Positions 6,484 through 12,565 of a stretch of 12,565 bases of DNA are shown one piece after another. Position 1 is the stretch's first letter, and each line of letters starts with the position of its first letter. Source of the DNA: Bacillota bacterium (lineage in GTDB: Bacteria; Bacillota; Sulfobacillia; Sulfobacillales; Sulfobacillaceae); NCBI GenBank assembly GCA_021820675.1, contig JAKADI010000002.1:3001-15565 (forward strand), written 5' to 3'. Below the pieces are notes generated by a model. It was not told the origin of the DNA, searched no databases, and saw only the letters and a program-made list of their open reading frames with translations. Position numbers and translations under genes: made by a program.

Positions 6484-7542
6484 ATGTCAGGAAAATTTTT
6501 TGACTTCGTACGACCATGGCAGTGGGGAACCGAATACTTTCGGGTAGTACGGCCTCGCGTTGTTGGACTCATCACTCCCTTGCACCGCCAAGCAGAACAT
6601 ATTCCCGATCCGGTTTTACGGGAACAAGCGCTGAGTTCTTTACGCACCAAGCAATTTCATTGCGAAGGCGGCGGGGTTTTCGGCGCTCCGTCCCGCGATC
6701 CACATGGTTATGTCCTGGAGTTTTTAGTCCCCTATCAAAGTTTGTGTGACTATTTAGATACGGTCACGGACCGCGGGCCTTCGCAAGACCCTGACAATTT
6801 GCGCTGGCTTCATCAATCGCTGATCGACGCCGTCACGCCGAATGCCCCAGTCCGCAATTACTACCGCAATCATCCCCATCAAGAAGACGGCGGCTATTTA
6901 GCGTCACTGGTTCAAAAGTCACAAGGAGCGCTTACTCATTTCCCTAGCTATCAAGCTGTTCAAGGCGCTATCACCCGTCTCGCCCAGTTATATGTGGATT
7001 TGCAAGTGTATAAGCATGGCCCCGTTCCCACTCGGGTTGAGCGCTTGGTCAGCTGGTTTCAACGTGAATCGGATCCCTGCGACGAGTTGCTTTGGTGGGA
7101 ATTTGCGGCGGGAACCGGATCGACACTGGGGATCTTCGCGTTATTGACTTTGGCACTCAACCCCGCCTTGCCCGAAACCCAGGTGCCGGATCTCCTTCGT
7201 CTGTATTTTCCCTGGATTGGAGCCCTGCACATCCTCTTGGACTATCTTATTGATCAAGAAGAAGATCGCAGGGGAGGTGATTTAAATTTCATCACCTTTT
7301 ACCAAAGTCCTGAACAGGCGATCCAACGTTTGCAGTGGATTTATCACCACATTGTCCGCATCGCGGCGTCTTATCCAGATGCCGCCTTTCACCGCTATGT
7401 CGCCCGGGGACTGTTGGGTTTTTACCTCTCAGACCGGAAAGTCCGCCGCGAATTAAACCGGCCTGCGTGCCAATTGCTGGCCACAGGCGGCAGCGTCAGT
7501 ATTGGAGTGTGGCTAGCCGCTCATGTTGGTCGAGCTCCATGA
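6484..7542 (+). CDS. DUF2600 family terpenoid synthase (tetraprenyl-beta-curcumene synthase-like)
   Basis: This gene encodes a 352-residue protein. ATG 6484 is preferred, with AAGG 9 nt upstream and the family match beginning at this methionine (MSGKFFDFVRPWQWG). An in-frame GTG at 6346 would add 46 residues that look non-coding. The family prototype, B. subtilis YtpB, converts heptaprenyl diphosphate to tetraprenyl-beta-curcumene, a C35 precursor of sporulenes in spore formers. Family marks seen are PDPVLREQALSSLRTKQFHCEGGG, split here as IPDPVLREQAL and KQFHCEGGGVF; the first acidic motif DYLDTVTDR (Asp89, Asp92, Asp96); DGGYLASLV; DLQVYKH; WWEFAAGTGSTLGIF; and the second acidic motif DYLIDQEEDR (from Asp253). 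The acidic motifs would bind Mg-diphosphate. No cyclase or prenyltransferase gene is adjacent, so the exact substrate here is open. The 3' end overlaps the convergent helicase gene by 30 nt. Confidence 0.88.
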   Translation: MSGKFFDFVRPWQWGTEYFRVVRPRVVGLITPLHRQAEHIPDPVLREQALSSLRTKQFHCEGGGVFGAPSRDPHGYVLEFLVPYQSLCDYLDTVTDRGPSQDPDNLRWLHQSLIDAVTPNAPVRNYYRNHPHQEDGGYLASLVQKSQGALTHFPSYQAVQGAITRLAQLYVDLQVYKHGPVPTRVERLVSWFQRESDPCDELLWWEFAAGTGSTLGIFALLTLALNPALPETQVPDLLRLYFPWIGALHILLDYLIDQEEDRRGGDLNFITFYQSPEQAIQRLQWIYHHIVRIAASYPDAAFHRYVARGLLGFYLSDRKVRRELNRPACQLLATGGSVSIGVWLAAHVGRAP

Positions 7543-9615
7543 TTTTCTCACCAAGGCTCGCGCAATGCGCAGCAGGTCATACGAATATTGGCCTCCTAAA
7601 GCAGAAAATAAGCTCTTTAAAGACTGTGATGGATCCGAGATCAGCACGCTTTTCACCTGTTTTTGGATACGGGGATGGACCAGGCTGTCACCATACCAAC
7701 GCCACGCCATCGTGTCCTCTTGGTCAATCCACGCTTCCAGGTAGCCGATGACTGTTGATGGTTTCCGGTCCACACGTTCGGCCACTTGGGCAATCGGTAT
7801 GCCTTCCATAAACAAAGCCCAGGCTTCCTGCTTAGCCGATGTGCCCATGTTTTCCGACGGTGCCGTCGATGCTGCGTCACGAAATAACGCAACTAAGGCC
7901 TCTCCGTAACGGGCGCATTTCACCGGACCCACGCCGAAACATTGGCGCACTTGTTCCACATTGGTGGGATGGCGCTCACACAATTCTCGTAACGCGCGGT
8001 CACCAAAAATCATATAGGGAGCGACATGTTCTTGCCGTGCTTGCATTTGCCGCCACGCCCGCAACCGTTCGAACATGGGGAGATCTAGACTGTCCGTACT
8101 AGCTGGGGAAGGATCCAAACGGCGATCACAAATATCACAGCACTCCGGAGCTGTGTGCGGCCCAGGATTTGTTGCGACTTGGCCGAAATACTGCGTGATC
8201 ACCTCCCGCCGACACGTCGGCGATCCGATATAGGCCCGCATTTGCTCATACTGCGCTAGACGGTGCCCATAAAGCCGCGTTAACCGATCCTTCAGAGCAT
8301 GGGTCATCCACTGTTCCATGGGCTTTTTAACATCCACTAAGGCCTGATGAGCCTTTTTGGCCACGACCTGCACAGCTTCCATGTCTTCCAAAGCGGTGAG
8401 CACGATATCCCACAAAGCTTCACCGTCCCCGTCTTGGGTGCCAAGATGCCACCACAGAGGTTGATGTAGGGGACGTTGGCTGATGGCCGCCATAATGCCG
8501 TGAATCATATGAAGACGCGGACGTTCACGTTCTAGCATTCCCAGCCGTTGGGTGATGTCCGCAGGCGTCACAATGAGTCTTGCCCAAGCCCTTTCGCCAT
8601 CACGTCCGGCACGCCCCCATTGTTGGGTATAGGAATCCAAAGATTCCGGCAGGCCAATATTTATCACGCCCCGAACATCACTGCGGTCAATGCCCATACC
8701 AAAGGCCGTGGTCGCCACCACAAGACGCAATTTTCCGTGTGAAAACGCATCGTGGACAGCCATACGTTCCGCCTGGTTCATACCCGCATGGTAAATCCCG
8801 ACTTGGCCACCGGCGCTTAGATTCTGACTCAACCACCGCCCCCAATACTCGGTTTGTTTACGAGTGGCCGTATACACGATCATAGCCCCCGGCTCCTGAC
8901 GCACCGCCCCGAGAACCGCCGTGTGCTGCTGGTGACGATTTGGCGCCGTCTCGGCCGCCAAAAAAATATTCGTGCGCTCCATGGGTTGCCGATGGACCAC
9001 GCAGCGGTCCGGGCCCAACCCTAGCTGTCTTAAAATATCGTCTTCGACCTGCCGGGTGGCTGTCGCCGTGAGTGCCAAAACAGGCGGGGCACCCAGCAAA
9101 CGGTGAAATTGTTTGATCCGCCGATAATCCGGGCGAAAATCATGCCCCCATTCGGAAATCGAATGGGCTTCGTCAACAACCAGTAAACTACACCGCAAAT
9201 GGTTGATCTGCCGTAATAAATCAGGATGGCGGATTCTTTCCGGAGCAAGAAAAATGACATGATATCGCCCTTGTCGCCAATCCCGCAGCACATTGGCGCT
9301 GGGTTTCGCCAGGCTGTCCCAGTGACTCCATTGCGCCGCGGCAATTCCCAGTTCACTTAACCGCCTCGTTTGTTCTCGCATTAAACTGAGTAAAGGAGAA
9401 ATAACCACGGTGGGTTTTGGCAATAAGACGCTAGGAAGTTGGTAACATAATGATTTTCCCGCTCCGGTTGGCAATATGGCTAATTGTGATTGCTCAAGAA
9501 AAATGCGGCTGATAATTTCCCGTTGCAGCGGCCGGAAGTCGGAGAGATGAAACACGTCGTGCAGCGCTGATTCGATTGATCGATGCAAGGATGCGGGAAT
9601 GCCCATTGTCTCCAT
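7513..9615 (-). CDS. recQ: RecQ-family ATP-dependent DNA helicase (RecS-like core plus HRDC and C-terminal HTH)
   Basis: This gene encodes a 700-residue DNA helicase for replication and recombination repair. Seen in order are the Q-motif region FRPLQREI (27-34), Walker A LPTGAGKS (48-55), DEAH (148-151), ALTATAT (181-187), ATTAFGMGID (301-310) and QQWGRAGRDG (331-340). Next is a segment of about 120 residues including a probable winged helix (about 398-425). A zinc cluster of CRRE (Cys468) with ECCDIC (Cys492, 493, 496) follows, then an HRDC domain (about 511-580) and an HTH like that of Firmicute helicase C-termini (about 593-632, LFMEGIPIAQVAERVDRKPS). The CCDxC layout and the long segment before zinc resemble B. 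subtilis RecS more than E. coli RecQ. The start is uncertain: ATG 9615 lacks a clear ribosome binding site, while Met4 (9606) has GGAG only 3 nt upstream. An in-frame TAA just upstream rules out a longer form. Confidence 0.93.
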   Translation of the reverse strand: METMGIPASLHRSIESALHDVFHLSDFRPLQREIISRIFLEQSQLAILPTGAGKSLCYQLPSVLLPKPTVVISPLLSLMREQTRRLSELGIAAAQWSHWDSLAKPSANVLRDWRQGRYHVIFLAPERIRHPDLLRQINHLRCSLLVVDEAHSISEWGHDFRPDYRRIKQFHRLLGAPPVLALTATATRQVEDDILRQLGLGPDRCVVHRQPMERTNIFLAAETAPNRHQQHTAVLGAVRQEPGAMIVYTATRKQTEYWGRWLSQNLSAGGQVGIYHAGMNQAERMAVHDAFSHGKLRLVVATTAFGMGIDRSDVRGVINIGLPESLDSYTQQWGRAGRDGERAWARLIVTPADITQRLGMLERERPRLHMIHGIMAAISQRPLHQPLWWHLGTQDGDGEALWDIVLTALEDMEAVQVVAKKAHQALVDVKKPMEQWMTHALKDRLTRLYGHRLAQYEQMRAYIGSPTCRREVITQYFGQVATNPGPHTAPECCDICDRRLDPSPASTDSLDLPMFERLRAWRQMQARQEHVAPYMIFGDRALRELCERHPTNVEQVRQCFGVGPVKCARYGEALVALFRDAASTAPSENMGTSAKQEAWALFMEGIPIAQVAERVDRKPSTVIGYLEAWIDQEDTMAWRWYGDSLVHPRIQKQVKSVLISDPSQSLKSLFSALGGQYSYDLLRIARALVRKSWSSTNMSG

Positions 9616-9753
9616 GATAAGTTATTCGCGATGAACCTGTCATATTCCTGTCACCCTAGAAGTACGCAAAATTTCGTCTTTTCCCAATCCCAATAAAGCT
9701 TTACACTAAAGTCATTGCGACTAATTCATTTTACGCATGAAAGGGGAGCACCT

Positions 9754-10917
9754 GTGTACTGGGCCCAAAGCGACAACCTACCAACCTCCGGAATCCGTGA
9801 AATTCTCGATATTGCCTTGCAAATGCCTGATGTCATTCGTTTAGAAACCGGCGAACCGAATTTCCCCCCCGACCGCGCTGTTATCGATGCTTTTCACCAA
9901 GCCGCTCGATCAGGGCATAATCGCTACACCTCATCATGGGGCCACCCCCAACTACGGGAAGCCTTAATCGATAAAATTCAGCGTATCAATCACGTCCAGC
10001 GTGCAGCCAATGAAATCGTGGTAACCCCAGGAGGAAGCCCTGGTTTGCTGCTCGCCTTTTTGGGCATATTGCAGCCTGGTGATGAGTTGCTGGTTCCCAA
10101 CCCCGGCTGGCCCGATTATTTGGGCGGGGTGTATGCGCTGCATATCCAACCGATTTCGTACCCCATGCCAGCTCCAGAATTTTGGCCAGACTTGGGGCAA
10201 TTACAGACTCTGGTCACATCTAAAACCCGGGCGATTGTGGTCAATTTTCCCGGAAATCCCGCGGGAAGCATCCCGCCCGTTAAGGTGATCGAAGAGCTCG
10301 TCGCGTTCGCCAGAAAACATGACTTATGGATCATTTCTGATGAGGTCTATGACCAAATTGTCTTTACCGATCAAGTGTTGTCGCCGGCCCAAATTGCCCC
10401 GGAACGTACGATTTCCGTCTATTCATTCTCTAAAACCTATGCCATGACGGGATGGCGTCTGGGCTACGTCACGGCACCTTGGCCCTACAGCGAATCACTC
10501 TACCGCGTGGCTATGGGTTTGTGGTCTTCGGTTTCGGAACCATTGCAGTACGCAGGGCTTGCGGCTTTGAACACGGGAGGGGAAGGCATCCAAGCCCGCC
10601 TCGAACACTATCGCCGCCGCAGGCAATTAGCCTGGGAGCTGTTACAATCCTACGATATTCCCTGCCATCTTCCCGATGGGGCGTTTTATGTCCTCGTTGA
10701 CATTTCCTCTATGCAAATGCATTCCCGGGACTTTGCCCTCAAACTGCTGGAACACGAACATGTCGCCGTTGCCCCAGGATCCACCTTCGGCACAGAGACC
10801 CGTAACTTTGTCCGCATTTCCTTGGCATCCTCGGAAGAGGACCTGTCCAGGGGACTGACGGCGCTGGCGCAGGTCCTTGCCACCGGTTATAAATTTAGCA
10901 CGACGACACTAGGATAA
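9754..10917 (+). CDS. Class I/II PLP-dependent aminotransferase
   Basis: This gene encodes a 387-residue fold-type I aminotransferase, cytoplasmic, which moves an amino group between an amino acid and a 2-oxo acid. GTG 9754 is chosen as start, with AAGGGGAG 5 nt upstream; a TTG at 9715 would add 13 residues and has no ribosome binding site. Seen are RLETGEPNFPP near the N-terminus, TPGGSPGLLLAFLG (cofactor phosphate loop), NPGWPDY, NFPGNPAGS, the cofactor-binding ISDEVYDQIVF, the Schiff-base lysine Lys227 in YSFSKTYAMTGWRLGY, and the substrate carboxylate-binding arginine in FVRISLASSEED. This is the aspartate/aromatic/alanine aminotransferase group; the substrate cannot be fixed from sequence. 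The gene diverges from the helicase gene across about 138 nt and overlaps the convergent aldehyde dehydrogenase by 31 nt. Confidence 0.92.
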   Translation: MYWAQSDNLPTSGIREILDIALQMPDVIRLETGEPNFPPDRAVIDAFHQAARSGHNRYTSSWGHPQLREALIDKIQRINHVQRAANEIVVTPGGSPGLLLAFLGILQPGDELLVPNPGWPDYLGGVYALHIQPISYPMPAPEFWPDLGQLQTLVTSKTRAIVVNFPGNPAGSIPPVKVIEELVAFARKHDLWIISDEVYDQIVFTDQVLSPAQIAPERTISVYSFSKTYAMTGWRLGYVTAPWPYSESLYRVAMGLWSSVSEPLQYAGLAALNTGGEGIQARLEHYRRRRQLAWELLQSYDIPCHLPDGAFYVLVDISSMQMHSRDFALKLLEHEHVAVAPGSTFGTETRNFVRISLASSEEDLSRGLTALAQVLATGYKFSTTTLG

Positions 10918-12296
10918 GTCATTTCTAAAATGGCGTGCTCGGGGCCTTCCCGTCCGAGTCCTGAATCTTTGATGCCTCCATAGGGCATGTTATCCGCACG
11001 GTAGGAGGATGAATCATTCACGATGATGCCTCCTACCTCAAGTTTTTGTGCACAGTCCATAGCCACCGACAGCGACTGCGTGAAAACGCCCGCTTGCAAC
11101 CCGTAACGGCTGTCGTTAGCCCACTGTATTGCCTGAGTGATGTCGTCATAAGGAACCAGCCCGGCCAAGGGCGCAAACGCTTCTTCCGCCATCATGCGCA
11201 TCGAGGGAGCCACGTCTACCAGGAGGCCGGGAGTTAAGATTGATCCCTGCTTCTGGGCAGGAAGAAGGGCTTTCGCGCCCTGCTTCAGCGCCTCTTCATA
11301 CCATGACCAGGCCCGATTAGCTGCCTCGTCGGTAATCATGGGACCGACATCCGTGTGAGGATCTTCAGGATCGCCTACAACCAGGGATTTCGACGCCTTC
11401 AGGAGTAATTCCTGAAACGTGTCAAAAACCGTACGCTGAACATAAATCCGCTGCACCGCGATACAGACTTGTCCAGCATAACCGAATGCCCGTGCAGCCA
11501 AAGTTTTGGCGGCCAACGCCATGTCCGCGTCGCCATGCACAATATTGGCCGAGTTATTGCCCAGTTCCAACAGCACCGGCTTCAACGCCGCCTGGGCACG
11601 AATGTCCTGACCGACTCTTTGGGAGCCTGTGAAGCTAATCAAGTCAATTTGGGGATGCGACACCAGCTTCTGGCCCAATTCGGGCCCCGATGCTGTCAGA
11701 ACGTTTAGCCACCCGCCAGGTAAACCGGCATCGCTAAATAGTTCCGCAAGTTGCATCGCTATTAATGGTGTTTGGGGCGCCGGTTTCAAAATCACCGCAT
11801 TTCCTCCGGCCAAGGCTGGAGCCACTTTGTGCAACACCAAGTTAAGGGGAAAATTGAAAGGCGTGATCGCTAAAATCGTTCCATAAGGTTTGCGCAGCGT
11901 CCAAGCCAACCGATTTTCGGAACCGGGATTGCCCCGAACGGGAATTTCTTCTCCATGCAACGTTTTGGCTGCCACCGCCGCATAGTGTAGCGTCTGCTGC
12001 CCCCGGCTAACCTCGGTTCGGGCGTCCTTTAAAGGCTTGCCAGCCTCCTGGCATATCAGTTGCGCCAACACCTCTAGCCGCTCTTGCAATAAATCCGCTG
12101 CTGTCTCGAGAATCCGGTAGCGTTCATGAATGCTCAACGGCTGACGTTGAGCCTTTTTCGCACTCTCGATAGCCATGTCAATCGCGTCATCATCCGCTTC
12201 TGCCGCCATTTTGATGATGCCGTGGTGATATTTGTGGTACACAGGGTAGCTGTCAGCTACCGGTACCCGCCTCCCGTCAATCCACACATCGGCCAT
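10887..12296 (-). CDS. NAD(P)-dependent aldehyde dehydrogenase
   Basis: This gene encodes a 469-residue enzyme of the aldehyde dehydrogenase superfamily, which oxidises an aldehyde to an acid or thioester. ATG 12296 is preferred, with AAGGGG 8 nt upstream; the GTG at 12305 directly abuts that site. Seen are ITPFNFPLN (catalytic Asn148), the cofactor loop ILKPAPQTPL, FTGSQRVG, LLELGNNSA (general base Glu244), GYAGQVCIAVQR (nucleophile Cys278, 34 residues after the Glu, as in the family), EEAFAPLAGLV and YGGIKDSGLGREG. The GNN after the Glu and the overall form resemble lactaldehyde, non-phosphorylating glyceraldehyde-3-phosphate and phosphonoacetaldehyde dehydrogenases; the substrate is not determinable. 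It lies 123 nt downstream of the Cys/Met enzyme gene on the same strand with no evident terminator between, so co-transcription is possible. Confidence 0.93.
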   Translation of the reverse strand: MADVWIDGRRVPVADSYPVYHKYHHGIIKMAAEADDDAIDMAIESAKKAQRQPLSIHERYRILETAADLLQERLEVLAQLICQEAGKPLKDARTEVSRGQQTLHYAAVAAKTLHGEEIPVRGNPGSENRLAWTLRKPYGTILAITPFNFPLNLVLHKVAPALAGGNAVILKPAPQTPLIAMQLAELFSDAGLPGGWLNVLTASGPELGQKLVSHPQIDLISFTGSQRVGQDIRAQAALKPVLLELGNNSANIVHGDADMALAAKTLAARAFGYAGQVCIAVQRIYVQRTVFDTFQELLLKASKSLVVGDPEDPHTDVGPMITDEAANRAWSWYEEALKQGAKALLPAQKQGSILTPGLLVDVAPSMRMMAEEAFAPLAGLVPYDDITQAIQWANDSRYGLQAGVFTQSLSVAMDCAQKLEVGGIIVNDSSSYRADNMPYGGIKDSGLGREGPEHAILEMTYPSVVVLNL

Positions 12297-12419
12297 AACC
12301 CTCACCCCTTTGATCGTTTCGTCCTACTCTGATGGATTGATCGACCTCCAACCAGTACTCAACAACTTTGGCCATTTTTCTTGGTTATTGCCAGTTTACC
12401 ATTGGGTATTCCTAGCAGG

Positions 12420-12565
12420 TCAGCGCAACGCGTTGTCTAAATCCTCAATTAAGTCCTCCACATCTTCAATGCCCACAGACAGGCGAATGAGAGCAGGACC
12501 AATGCCGCGGCGACGCCTCTCCGCTTCCGGCAGCGCACTGTGGGTCATGGTGTCGGGGTGACTCA
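12420..12565 (-). CDS. Cys/Met metabolism PLP-dependent enzyme, C-terminal 47 residues (partial)
   Basis: This gene runs off the right edge of the window; only its 3' end is visible, ending in TGA at 12420-12422. The reading [17 protein letters not shown] followed by [18 protein letters not shown] is the characteristic C-terminus of cystathionine gamma-synthase, cystathionine lyase and O-acetylhomoserine sulfhydrylase enzymes. The Arg in LIRLSVG binds the substrate carboxylate in this family. Which member it is cannot be said from this fragment. The catalytic lysine and the start lie outside the window. Confidence 0.9.
   Translation of the reverse strand, partial: SHPDTMTHSALPEAERRRRGIGPALIRLSVGIEDVEDLIEDLDNALR

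Noticed and set aside
9616..9753. Promoters for the divergent helicase and aminotransferase genes
   Set aside because: Only weak matches were found (TTGGGA-17-TACTTC on the minus strand, TACACT on the plus strand), so they are not good enough to annotate.

Overview
The window looks like chromosomal DNA of a moderately GC-rich, spore-forming Firmicute, probably thermophilic or acidophilic and of Sulfobacillus type. This is an inference from several traits: strong AAGGAGG-type ribosome binding sites, frequent GTG starts, a DUF2600 (YtpB-like) terpenoid synthase, a bacterial tricorn-type protease, and a RecS/RecQ-like helicase with a C-terminal HTH of the kind found in Firmicutes. No rRNA, tRNA, CRISPR array or intact mobile element was seen. 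No species can be named from sequence alone.

Left part (1-2523). On the minus strand, a CsoR/DUF156-family regulator is followed 31 nt later by a secreted CAP-domain protein gene. That second gene is cut by an in-frame amber codon (656-658) exactly at the end of the CAP domain, and 210 further open codons follow in the same frame. A CsoR-type operator, TATACC-N6-GGTATA, overlaps the putative promoter of the regulator, which suggests autoregulation of a csoR-CAP unit. Diverging from it is a 63-residue protein that is essentially a free-standing topoisomerase-type zinc ribbon, followed by a perfect 14-bp terminator hairpin.

Middle (2524-6483). About 490 nt without a convincing gene includes a GC-rich block dense in inverted repeats; its nature is unknown. 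It precedes a 1072-residue tricorn-type protease with the complete catalytic set. The stop codon of that gene lies in the loop of a 13-bp stem-loop.

Right part (6484-12565). Two convergent pairs overlap tail to tail by about 30 nt each. The first is the DUF2600 terpenoid synthase (+) against a RecQ-family helicase (-). The second is a class I/II PLP aminotransferase (+) against an aldehyde dehydrogenase (-). The helicase and the aminotransferase diverge from a short shared intergenic region. The window ends in the C-terminus of a Cys/Met-metabolism PLP enzyme (cystathionine gamma-synthase/lyase type), which lies upstream of the aldehyde dehydrogenase on the same strand.

The genes do not form one pathway; this is mostly housekeeping and accessory metabolism. 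The points most worth a second look are the amber-split CAP gene, the atypical cysteine pattern of the CsoR-like regulator, the solo zinc ribbon and the unexplained structured block at about 2695-2930.
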